A stretch of DNA of 7,083 bases from an uncultured Lachnospiraceae bacterium (GTDB taxonomy: Bacteria; Bacillota; Clostridia; Lachnospirales; Lachnospiraceae), in the NCBI GenBank assembly GCA_947594085.1, contig CANQEB010000122.1, positions 1-7,083 on the forward strand. The letters run 5' to 3'. The notes beneath the pieces were generated by a model. That model ran no database searches. It saw only the letters and a program-made list of their open reading frames with translations, and was not told the origin of the DNA. This document shows positions 1 to 5,554 of this stretch, one piece after another; the stretch's first letter is position 1, and every line of letters starts with the position of its first letter. Position numbers and translations under genes: made by a program.

Positions 1-96
1 GCGGCGCTGCTGGCAATGATCCCGATGGTCATCATCTTCCTGATCGGCCAGAAGCAGATCATGAACGGCATGGTAGAAGGTGCTGTGAAGGGTTAA
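1..96 (+). CDS. Carbohydrate ABC transporter permease, MalG type (C-terminal end only)
   Basis: Only the last 31 codons and the TAA stop lie in the window; the start is outside it to the left. The visible residues are a hydrophobic helix (AALLAMIPMVIIFLIGQKQI) followed by MNGMVEGAVKG. Ending on a final membrane helix, then a phrase like 'GQK.....G...GAVKG', is the hallmark of MalG/UgpE-type permeases of CUT1 sugar importers, which form the membrane channel with a second permease, a solute-binding protein and an ATPase. The gene converges on an alpha-glucosidase and is close to an AraC regulator, so an alpha-glucoside or malto-oligosaccharide substrate is reasonable, but that is inference. The family call rests on a short but characteristic tail. 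Confidence 0.85.
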   Translation, partial: AALLAMIPMVIIFLIGQKQIMNGMVEGAVKG

Positions 97-105
97 TATA
101 TTAAC
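92..105. repeat. Perfect 14-bp A+T-rich palindrome over the permease stop codon
   Basis: GTTAATATATTAAC reads identically on both strands and contains the TAA stop of the permease gene (94-96). It could be a protein-binding site or chance in A+T-rich sequence. No promoter elements accompany it. Confidence 0.5.
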
Positions 106-149
106 GCAAAATCAGACGGCTCAGTACGGCAATGCCATTTGGCTCACAG

Positions 150-223
150 CCGCAAAAGGGCAGGAACATCTCCGGGAAGGACCTTCAGGGGCGTCCACCC
201 GGAGATTGTTCCTGCCCTTGCGG
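150..223 (-). terminator. Long G+C-rich hairpin between convergent genes, probable terminator of the alpha-glucosidase gene
   Basis: The arms 157-167 (AGGGCAGGAAC) and 208-218 (GTTCCTGCCCT) are perfectly complementary. The stem continues inward with 168-176 against 198-206, after a one-base bulge at T207, and GGAC/GTCC (179-182 with 193-196) can pair at the tip. It extends outward with CCGC/GCGG after a two-base bulge. In total about 25 pairs enclose a loop of roughly 20 bases. Read on the - strand, downstream of the glucosidase stop, the stem is followed by TTTT; on the + strand there is only TT. Termination of the glucosidase transcript is therefore favoured, with possible bidirectional action for the convergent permease operon. 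The U-tract is short, so an intergenic palindromic repeat element is the alternative. Confidence 0.65.
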
Positions 224-264
224 CGTCCGGAAACGTGAAACTGGTCTGTCGTTATTTTTGTATT

Positions 265-1941
265 TTACAGTTCGAGCACGACCGCCTGGTAGCCGCCGAG
301 CGTGATTTCAGTCCCAGTTCCGGAGAGATTTGATAGGTTGTTCAGGAGCACCTTTTTGTACGGGGTGTCCAGCTTCACTGTCTGCGGCTCATTCTGGAAG
401 TTTGCCGCGACCAGAAGCGTTTGCGCGTCGGTCTTGCGTGTAAACGCGATCAGATTGTCGCGCTCTGCCTGGAACGGTGTCGTGACACCGTAGACGATCA
501 CATCTTTATACTGTGGATCTTTGCGCAGCGCGATCAGCTTCCGGTAGAACTGGAACACGGAATCCGGATCGTTTCGCTGACTCTCGAGATTGATGTCGGT
601 GTAGTTCGGGTTTACGCGCAGCCATGGTGTCCCGGTTGTAAAGCCTGCGTTCGCTTCGGCGTTCCACTGGAACGGAGTCCGGGCGTTGTCACGGCTGAAG
701 AGGGAGATGGATTTCAGCGCCTCGTCCTCTGAGAGACCGGCGTCAAGCGACACCTGATACTGGTCGATCGTGGAGATATCGTCAACCTCGCTGATCGAGC
801 GGAATTTCATGTTCTCCATGCCGATCTCCTGACCCTGGTAGATAAAGGGCAGACCCTTCAGCATAAACATCACGGTCGCCAGCGCCTTCTTGCTGGTATC
901 GTTCACATCGCTCTCCGGGATATAGCGGCTGACGCCGCGCGGCTCGTCGTGATTCTCGATGATATTGGAATAGAAGCCAACGCCCTCGGAGCGCTTCTGG
1001 GCGGCGAAGATACAGTCGCGGTACGCGTTCGGCGTGATAGGCTTGCAGTCGTACCAGCCCTTGTCGCTCTGTCCCCAGACGTTTGAACTGAAGTCGTACA
1101 TGGACGAGAAGTAGCCGTCATCGCCGATGAAGTTCATGAGCTCAGATGGATCCTCGTCGAATACCTCGCCGACGGTGAACGCGTCGTACACGCGGAAACA
1201 GCGGTCGCGCATCTCGCGGAGAAAATCGCCGAGTCCGACAGCGTCAGCGATCATGTTTTGCGCTTTGCTCATCCCGTCCGGGCGGTCCACCGGATAATCC
1301 TTGTACGGGAGCGCTTTCTTGATGTTGATGATCGCGTCGAGACGAAAACCGGCAATGCCCCTGTCCAGCCACCAGTTGATCATTTTGTAGAGCTCCTCGC
1401 GCAGCTTCGGGTTCTCCCAGTTCAGATCCGGCTGTTTCTTGTGGAACAGATGCATATAGCATTTGTCGGGATGTCCGGGGAGCGGCTCCCACACACTTCC
1501 ACCGAAATGGGAACGCCAGTTGCAGGGCACCTTCCCGTCCTTTCTATCTTCTATGTAGAAGAATTTCCCATACTCACCGTCCGGGTCCTCACACGCCTTG
1601 CGGAACCACTCGTGCTCATCGGAGCAGTGGTTGACGACTAGATCCATCACGATGCCGATGTCGTATTTTTTCGCCTCGGCGATTAGCTCGTCCATGTCGT
1701 CCATTGTGCCGAAGCGCGGGTCAATGTTGTAATAATCGGAAATATCATAGCCCTCATCGGCCAGCGGAGAGCAGTAGCATGGTGAGATCCAGACAATGTC
1801 AACGCCCAGTTCATGCAGGTAGGGGAGCTTCTGGATGATCCCGCGCAGATCGCCGATGCCGTCGCCGTTGGAATCGTAGAAACTCTTCGGATAAATCTGA
1901 TACGCCACTTTTTCATGCCACCATTTTTTTTGCATGGTCAT
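265..1941 (-). CDS. Alpha-glucosidase / oligo-1,6-glucosidase, GH13 family (subfamily 31-like)
   Basis: This cytoplasmic retaining glycosidase removes glucose from the non-reducing end of short alpha-glucosides. The 558-aa length is normal for the family. The N-terminus (AYQIYPKSF) leads into the calcium-loop motif DSNGDGIGD (residues 23-31). The GH13 conserved regions are all present: DLVVNH (100-105), QPDLNW (170-175, typical of the oligo-1,6-glucosidase group), GFRLDAI with nucleophile D202, GEV with acid/base E259, and ENHDEPR with D332. A C-terminal beta domain follows. There is no signal peptide. GGAGG lies 4 bases before the ATG at 1941; a second in-frame ATG two codons in (1935) has a 10-base spacing and could be the true start. 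The residue after the nucleophile is Ala rather than the Val of isomaltases, which hints at alpha-1,4 or mixed specificity. The gene lies downstream of an AraC gene and converges on a sugar permease. Trehalose-6-phosphate hydrolase and dextran glucosidase are close relatives and cannot be fully excluded. Confidence 0.93.
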   Translation of the reverse strand: MTMQKKWWHEKVAYQIYPKSFYDSNGDGIGDLRGIIQKLPYLHELGVDIVWISPCYCSPLADEGYDISDYYNIDPRFGTMDDMDELIAEAKKYDIGIVMDLVVNHCSDEHEWFRKACEDPDGEYGKFFYIEDRKDGKVPCNWRSHFGGSVWEPLPGHPDKCYMHLFHKKQPDLNWENPKLREELYKMINWWLDRGIAGFRLDAIINIKKALPYKDYPVDRPDGMSKAQNMIADAVGLGDFLREMRDRCFRVYDAFTVGEVFDEDPSELMNFIGDDGYFSSMYDFSSNVWGQSDKGWYDCKPITPNAYRDCIFAAQKRSEGVGFYSNIIENHDEPRGVSRYIPESDVNDTSKKALATVMFMLKGLPFIYQGQEIGMENMKFRSISEVDDISTIDQYQVSLDAGLSEDEALKSISLFSRDNARTPFQWNAEANAGFTTGTPWLRVNPNYTDINLESQRNDPDSVFQFYRKLIALRKDPQYKDVIVYGVTTPFQAERDNLIAFTRKTDAQTLLVAANFQNEPQTVKLDTPYKKVLLNNLSNLSGTGTEITLGGYQAVVLEL

Positions 1942-1964
1942 TCATCCTCCATTTGCTTTTGGTT

Positions 1965-2035
1965 TTTATACATTTTAATACCCAATGGATGGAAAATCTA
2001 GCATAAATCTGACTAAAAACTACGTTATTTTGACT
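1965..2035 (-). promoter_or_regulatory. Candidate AraC-type operator (two direct half-sites, 21 bp apart) and promoter of the alpha-glucosidase gene
   Basis: On the - strand, AGTCAAAATAACG (2035-2023) and AGTCAGATTTATG (2014-2002) match at 9 of 13 positions, with starts exactly 21 bp apart. That is two helical turns, the usual geometry of direct half-sites bound by AraC proteins. Just downstream are a poor -35 (TAGATT, 2000-1995), 17 bases and a fair -10 (TAAAAT, 1977-1972); TATAAA at 1970-1965 is an alternative -10. A weak -35 abutting the proximal half-site is what an activator-dependent promoter looks like. The AraC gene ends at 2037, immediately upstream. The function is inferred from geometry only. 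Confidence 0.5.
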
Positions 2036-2036
2036 T

Positions 2037-2972
2037 TTATAAGACTGATTTTCTGAACCGGCCGGGTGTGCAGCCGCACTGACGCTGAAACGCGCGGATA
2101 AAATTTCCGAGATTGTTGAAGCCGCAGTCAAGACAAATTTCCATGACGGACAGATCCGTGCCGCGCAGAAGCCTGCAGGCACGCCTGATGCGGAGCTCTG
2201 TCAGATATTCAATGGGGGATCGTCCGATCGCCTTTTTGAAGAAACGGCAGAAGTACTGTTCGTTCATGCCGACCTCCGCGGCGATGTCGCGGATGTAGAG
2301 CTTCTCCCGGCAGTGTTCTTTCATATAGGAGAGTGCCTTTTTGATCGTCGAGATGCGGCGATCGGTTCCGGTTTCGGAGGCGTCCGAGAGGAGCCCATTT
2401 TCGATAAGGGCTGCAAAGATGGCGTACAGGGAAGCTTTGACCCGAAGATATTGCGCTGTTCCGGACAAGGTGTACTGATCCTGAAAATGCCGCGAATCGA
2501 CTGCGCCTGGAAACGCGGCGCTGATTCCTGTAAAAGCATCTCGGATTGTGTCAAAGCAGGCGTCAGTGCGACGGACGAGTGTCGGAAAGGACAGCTCGCC
2601 GTCCAGCAGGGGAGCGAGGATCTGGGTCTGCGCGGGATCGTGTTCGGCGAAGCTCAGACTGGGGAGTGAAAAGACGAGCGCCTGCTCGTCAAATCGTTCC
2701 TCAGCATAGATGTGGTGGAGCTCCCCGCTGCCGATGAAACAAAAGCATTCTTCATCGACCTGATATTTCTGCATGTTGATCTCCAACTGGAAGCAGCCCT
2801 TTCGGAAATAGAGGATCTCCGTCTCCTCGTGCCAGTGGTGTTTTACCTGGAATACAGGAGAACCGTGCAGCTGATCGCTCCTGATCTGGTAAAAGGCGAA
2901 GGGGTAGTCTTGTGAACCGTGCCGCCGCGTTTCGCGGAGCATGACGGCAGTCTGTGGTTTGGTGAACACCAT
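2037..2972 (-). CDS. AraC-family transcriptional regulator with N-terminal cupin sensor domain
   Basis: This DNA-binding regulator, probably sugar-responsive, is 311 aa from the chosen start. Residues ~35-90 form a cupin/AraC-binding domain, with HWHEETEILYF (46-56) and a second His-rich strand ending GELHHIYAEE. The C-terminal ~100 residues carry the two AraC helix-turn-helix units: IRDIAAEVGMNEQYFCRFFK (227-246) and SVMEICLDCGFNNLGNFIRAF (275-295), ending with the typical CTPGRFRKS. The ATG at 2972 was chosen because AAGGAGA sits 5-6 bases upstream; an in-frame ATG at 3020 would add 16 residues without a comparable ribosome binding site. The gene is followed after 95 bp by the alpha-glucosidase gene on the same strand and is divergent from the gntR/ABC cassette. 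Regulation of the glucosidase, and perhaps of the convergent sugar transporter, is the likely job; activation is typical of the family but not proven here. Confidence 0.92.
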   Translation of the reverse strand: MVFTKPQTAVMLRETRRHGSQDYPFAFYQIRSDQLHGSPVFQVKHHWHEETEILYFRKGCFQLEINMQKYQVDEECFCFIGSGELHHIYAEERFDEQALVFSLPSLSFAEHDPAQTQILAPLLDGELSFPTLVRRTDACFDTIRDAFTGISAAFPGAVDSRHFQDQYTLSGTAQYLRVKASLYAIFAALIENGLLSDASETGTDRRISTIKKALSYMKEHCREKLYIRDIAAEVGMNEQYFCRFFKKAIGRSPIEYLTELRIRRACRLLRGTDLSVMEICLDCGFNNLGNFIRAFQRQCGCTPGRFRKSVL

Positions 2973-3098
2973 ATAGTCTCCTTCTCTGCGAATGTGGTTC
3001 GCTAAAAGCATCTGTCGCATTATCCGGCCTTTCTCTCCGAGCTGTTCTTTCTAGCTGAGGATCGCAGGCCATGTCTCAGTTTCGCTGCTGATGCCTCT

Positions 3099-3127
3099 AT
3101 TGTGGATGTTCCGGTTGAAGATGTCAA
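3099..3127 (-). promoter_or_regulatory. Sigma-A-type promoter of the AraC-family gene
   Basis: On the - strand there is a perfect -35 TTGACA (3127-3122), a 17-base spacer and a -10 CACAAT (3104-3099, 4 of 6 consensus positions). Transcription would begin near 3092, leaving a leader of about 120 bases before the ATG at 2972. Confidence 0.6.
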
Positions 3128-3190
3128 GTGGGATGAACCGTTATTTCTGTATCGTTCGAGTGGATCGGCTGGTTTTTGTTGATTTTCTGC

Positions 3191-3219
3191 TTGACAAAAT
3201 AGTGCCTTAGTGATATGGT
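3191..3219 (+). promoter_or_regulatory. Sigma-A-type promoter of the gntR/ABC cassette
   Basis: A perfect -35 TTGACA (3191-3196), a 17-base spacer and a -10 TATGGT (3214-3219, 4 of 6 consensus positions). Transcription would start near 3226, inside the palindrome at 3218-3239. The predicted leader is about 137 bases. It is the only clear promoter I see on the + strand ahead of the four-gene cassette. Confidence 0.75.
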
Positions 3220-3239
3220 TAATTACATAAGTAATGAAC
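3218..3239. promoter_or_regulatory. Palindromic operator, probably for the GntR/YtrA-type repressor
   Basis: The arms GTTAATTAC (3218-3226) and GTAATGAAC (3231-3239) are complementary at 8 of 9 positions around the centre ATAA. The site begins with GT and ends with AC, the general pattern of GntR-family operators. It overlaps the last bases of the -10 box and the expected transcription start, so a bound repressor would block RNA polymerase. The adjacent gntR gene is the obvious candidate, implying autoregulation of the whole cassette. No second copy was seen in the window. Confidence 0.7.
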
Positions 3240-3251
3240 AAATAAACTAAG

Positions 3252-3274
3252 TCGAAACAGCATGTGCTGTTCGA
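3252..3274 (+). other. Hairpin in the 5' leader of the gntR transcript
   Basis: TCGAA (3252-3256) pairs with TTCGA (3270-3274) and CAGC (3258-3261) with GCTG (3266-3269), with one bulged A and an ATGT loop. It lies about 26 bases after the predicted transcription start and is followed by purine-rich sequence with no U-run, so it is not an intrinsic terminator. Transcript stabilisation is possible. Confidence 0.4.
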
Positions 3275-3363
3275 GCCGGAGAAAGCAGGAAGAAGGAAGC
3301 AACCAGAGAGCAGCAGAAAGGCTTTTCAGGAAGAAGACAAAGAGGTGAAGGAAGTGAGAACGA

Positions 3364-3729
3364 GTGAATGAGATTCTGACACAGGAAAAGTCAATTTATA
3401 TTCAGATTCGAGAAATGATCGAGAACGACATTCTCCGGGATATCTTGTTGGAGGAGGAGCGCGTCCCGAGCACGAATGAGCTGGCGAAGCTCTACGCGAT
3501 CAATCCGGCGACGGCCGCGAAGGGCGTCAACCTTCTGGTGGACGAGGGTATTCTTTACAAGAAACGGGGAATCGGAATGTTTGTGGCGACAGGTGCGAAG
3601 CACCAGATCACGGAGAAGCGAAAGAAAAATTTCTATGAGGATTATGTGAAGAGCCTGCTGGCGGAGGCGAAGAGCTTGGGAATCAGCAGACAGGAGCTGG
3701 TCGAGATGATCAGGCAAGGCGAGGAATGA
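3364..3729 (+). CDS. GntR-family transcriptional repressor, YtrA subfamily
   Basis: A small 121-aa DNA-binding protein, expected to repress its own operon. Residues ~12-74 form the GntR winged helix: IYIQIREMIENDIL, then RVPSTNELAKLYAINPATAAKGVNLLVDEGILYKKRGIGMFV in pieces, with the recognition helix around 47-60 and the wing at 66-73. Only about 47 residues follow, rich in Lys and Glu, which is the short tail of YtrA-type members that lack a ligand-binding domain. The start is GTG at 3364: an in-frame TGA at 3355 rules out anything earlier, and AAGGAAG lies 9 bases upstream. It is first in a cassette with an ABC ATPase and two permeases, the usual YtrA arrangement, in which the repressor is relieved under cell-envelope stress or by the transported compound. 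The effector is unknown. Its last codons form the first copy of a tandem repeat. Confidence 0.93.
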   Translation: MNEILTQEKSIYIQIREMIENDILRDILLEEERVPSTNELAKLYAINPATAAKGVNLLVDEGILYKKRGIGMFVATGAKHQITEKRKKNFYEDYVKSLLAEAKSLGISRQELVEMIRQGEE

Positions 3730-3849
3730 TGAGAAGTGAGGACTGCCGCATGGATTGATCGGGGCAGGACGAGGAATGATGAGAAGCGAGGACTGCCGCA
3801 TGATTGATCGGGGCAGGATAAAGAAGTGAGAAGTATGAACTGCCGCATA
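3705..3849 (+). repeat. Three tandem copies of a ~49-bp unit starting inside the gntR 3' end
   Basis: Copy A (3705-3752) contains the last eight codons and the TGA stop of gntR plus following sequence. Copy B (3753-3801) and copy C (3802-3849) repeat it. Shared blocks in order are GATNGATC-like, GGGGCAGGA, GAGGAATGATGAGAAG and GACTGCCGCAT. A and B are nearly identical after their first ~20 bases; C is more diverged. CTGCC and GGCAG in adjoining units can pair across a ~15-base loop (3743-3767 and 3793-3816), giving two similar small stem-loops between gntR and the ATPase gene. The pattern indicates tandem duplication of the gene's end followed by decay. There are no spacers, so it is not a CRISPR array. 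Confidence 0.85.
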
Positions 3850-3946
3850 GAAGAAGGGGTAGGCAACAGGAAAGAGCAGAAAAGAAAAGAAACAGGAGAG
3901 GATAGAGACAGATTCACGGTGAATGGACGTGGGAAAGGAGAGAAGG
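3850..3946 (+). other. Purine-rich leader of the ABC ATPase gene with a 13-bp palindrome
   Basis: This stretch is overwhelmingly A and G and holds no convincing promoter. It contains the perfect palindrome ATTCAC-G-GTGAAT (3912-3924) and ends in the ribosome binding site AAAGGAGA. Together with the repeats, the gap from the gntR stop to the ATPase start is 217 bp, long for genes in one cassette, but no terminator with a U-run was seen, so read-through from the gntR promoter is expected. Confidence 0.5.
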
Positions 3947-4822
3947 ATGAGCAAATTAATTGCAAAGGGAATTGTGAAAACATATGGAAACAAAGACGTG
4001 CTGCATGGCGTTGACCTAGATCTGGAGTCCGGGAAGATCTATGGGCTGATCGGACGAAACGGCGCGGGCAAGACGACACTGCTGTCGATTCTGACGGCGC
4101 AAAATCAGGCGACAAGGGGCACGGTGGAGCTCGACGGAGCGCCAGTGTGGGAGAATCCAAAAGTGCTGGAGCATTTCTGTTTTTCGCGGGAACTGAGCCA
4201 GACAAGTACAAGCGGCGCGGCTGCGATGAAGGTGAAGGAGTATCTGGAGATCGCTGCGACCTATTTCGTGCACTGGGATCAGGCGATGGCGGATCGTCTG
4301 ATACAGGAATTCGGGATTGAGAAAAAGAAACGGATCAACAAGCTCTCAAAGGGCATGGTCTCGATGGTGACAATCGTCGTGGCGCTGGCGAGCAAGGCGG
4401 AGTTTACGTTCCTCGACGAGCCGGTCGCCGGGCTGGATGTGATCGCGAGAGAGCGCTTCTATCAGCTTTTACTGGAAGAGTTCACGCAGACCGGGCGCAC
4501 GTTCGTGATCTCGACGCACATCATCGAGGAGGCCGCGGATGTGTTCGAGGAGGTTATCATGCTCGACGAGGGACAGATTCTCCTGAAAGAGAACACACAG
4601 GAGCTGTTGGAGCGTGCATACCACGTAAGCGGACATGAGGAAGAAGTGGACGCGGCGACAAAAGGACTTGAGGTTCACCATGAGGAGAAGCTGGGCCGCA
4701 GCATGGGTGTTGCGGTGCTGCTGGCTCCGGGACAGACGCTGCCGCAGGGATATGACGTGAGCGTTCAGAAGCTCAGCCTTCAGAAATTGTTTGTGGCGCT
4801 TTGCGGGGAGGAGCACGTATGA
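3947..4822 (+). CDS. ABC transporter ATP-binding protein of a GntR/YtrA-linked cassette
   Basis: This 291-aa cytoplasmic ATPase powers the two permeases encoded next to it. Walker A is GRNGAGKTT (36-44), the signature is LSKGM (133-137, a variant of LSGGQ), Walker B is FTFLDEP with D157 and catalytic E158, the D-loop is AGLD (161-164) and the switch His is in STH (H191). The region where a Q-loop Gln is usual reads HFCFSREL, with no obvious Gln in place. About 75 residues beyond the ATPase core form a C-terminal extension of unknown role. The ATG at 3947 was preferred over an in-frame ATG at 3923 because AAAGGAGA precedes it by 6-7 bases and MSKLIAKGIVKTYG is the normal beginning of such domains. 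The stop overlaps the next start (ATGA), so translation is coupled. Export of, or resistance to, a peptide or antibiotic is likely by analogy; the substrate is not evident. Confidence 0.94.
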   Translation: MSKLIAKGIVKTYGNKDVLHGVDLDLESGKIYGLIGRNGAGKTTLLSILTAQNQATRGTVELDGAPVWENPKVLEHFCFSRELSQTSTSGAAAMKVKEYLEIAATYFVHWDQAMADRLIQEFGIEKKKRINKLSKGMVSMVTIVVALASKAEFTFLDEPVAGLDVIARERFYQLLLEEFTQTGRTFVISTHIIEEAADVFEEVIMLDEGQILLKENTQELLERAYHVSGHEEEVDAATKGLEVHHEEKLGRSMGVAVLLAPGQTLPQGYDVSVQKLSLQKLFVALCGEEHV

Positions 4823-5532
4823 GAACGGGGATGAGGAAAGTAAAGCTGTGGAGTACGGCATCGCTCACCTATGTAGGGATCGCAGCGGCGATCACAGTAG
4901 GTATGATTCTGCTGACCGGAGGGTTTGGCGGAGCAGACCGGGCGGAGATTTGGCAGACGCTTTTGTTCCAGTTTTCCACGATACTCCTGTTTTCGGGAGT
5001 GCTGATACAGACCATGACAGGAATCGGGTTGTTCCAGGTCTACTTCTCGATGCTGCTTTCCATGGGGAGTACCAGAAAGGAGATCATCAGGACCTTCTTT
5101 CTAAGCCAGGGAGCGACCGCGCTGCTTACGTCTTTGCTTGCGGGGCTGGTCTGGTGGATCGGGCGGTATGTGGAAAACAATCCGCCGCAGGAGGAACTGT
5201 TCGGAATCGGACTGCCGTGGTTTTTCTTGATCGCGTTTGGAATACAGCTGCTGGGCTCGGCGTTCGGCATTGCGCTCGGGGCAGTGGTTCTTCGCTGGAG
5301 AACCGCGGGTGCGGTGATCATGATGATTGTATCCATACTGATCGGCGGCGTGACCGGCTGGAGCATTGTCTCGCTTGATCGTTCAGAAACAGGATTTCTG
5401 ATGACTCATATAGGAACAGAGCTGCTCATGCCGCTTGTTTGCACGGGAATGCTTGTGATAGGGCTTGTGATGGATCTTTGCGCCGCAGGATTCGCGCGCT
5501 TCCTTACGCGGAATGCCGAGGCAAGAGCTTAG
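4819..5532 (+). CDS. ABC transporter membrane protein, first of a paralogous pair
   Basis: A 237-aa integral membrane protein with about six hydrophobic helices (roughly 12-34, 46-70, 92-115, 130-157, 163-184 and 201-224) and no soluble domain, consistent with the membrane half of an ABC exporter. The start at 4819 overlaps the ATPase stop as ATGA and has GGGGAGGAG 5 bases upstream; an in-frame TTG at 4801 is an unlikely start. After the second helix comes VYF..LLSMGSTRKE (74-88), closely matched at the same place in the next gene product (VYF..ELSMSSTRKA). The two proteins are thus diverged copies, likely forming a heterodimer driven by the upstream ATPase. The short basic 'STRK' segment sits where a cytoplasmic coupling loop contacting the ATPase would be expected; that role is inference. 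I do not recognise a named family beyond ABC-2-like permeases. Confidence 0.88.
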   Translation: MRTGMRKVKLWSTASLTYVGIAAAITVGMILLTGGFGGADRAEIWQTLLFQFSTILLFSGVLIQTMTGIGLFQVYFSMLLSMGSTRKEIIRTFFLSQGATALLTSLLAGLVWWIGRYVENNPPQEELFGIGLPWFFLIAFGIQLLGSAFGIALGAVVLRWRTAGAVIMMIVSILIGGVTGWSIVSLDRSETGFLMTHIGTELLMPLVCTGMLVIGLVMDLCAAGFARFLTRNAEARA

Positions 5533-5554
5533 GATGATGGAAGGAGATCAGGAT

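Larger units (their letters stand above)
2973..3363. other. Divergent intergenic region between the araC-type and gntR-type genes
   Basis: This 391-bp stretch holds no convincing gene. It contains a - strand promoter for the regulator (3099-3127), a + strand promoter (3191-3219) with an overlapping palindrome (3218-3239), a leader hairpin (3252-3274), and a strongly purine-rich tract from about 3275 to 3363 that ends in the gntR ribosome binding site. The two promoters face apart and their -35 boxes are about 63 bp from each other. Small reading frames over 2975-3240 on the - strand lack good ribosome binding sites and were not called. Confidence 0.7.

Noticed and set aside
139..333. 64-aa open frame across the intergenic hairpin
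   Set aside because: It spans the hairpin and the antisense of the glucosidase 3' end, with no ribosome binding site; composition is not protein-like.
2972..3020. Extended start of the AraC-family gene at 3020
   Set aside because: The ATG at 2972 has a strong AAGGAGA; the 16 extra residues carry no conserved feature.
3705..3849. Repeats resembling a short CRISPR array
   Set aside because: The units are directly adjacent with no unique spacers, differ from one another, begin inside a coding sequence, and no cas genes are near.
3923..3946. Extended start for the ABC ATPase at 3923
   Set aside because: No ribosome binding site at a proper distance precedes it, whereas the ATG at 3947 has AAAGGAGA 6-7 bases upstream and gives the usual N-terminus.
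3391..4211. Two long overlapping - strand frames (200 and 189 aa) opposite gntR and the repeats
   Set aside because: Their Ser/Pro/Leu/Phe-rich composition comes from the purine-rich + strand, and the internal similarity comes only from the DNA repeat. gntR on the + strand is clearly the gene.
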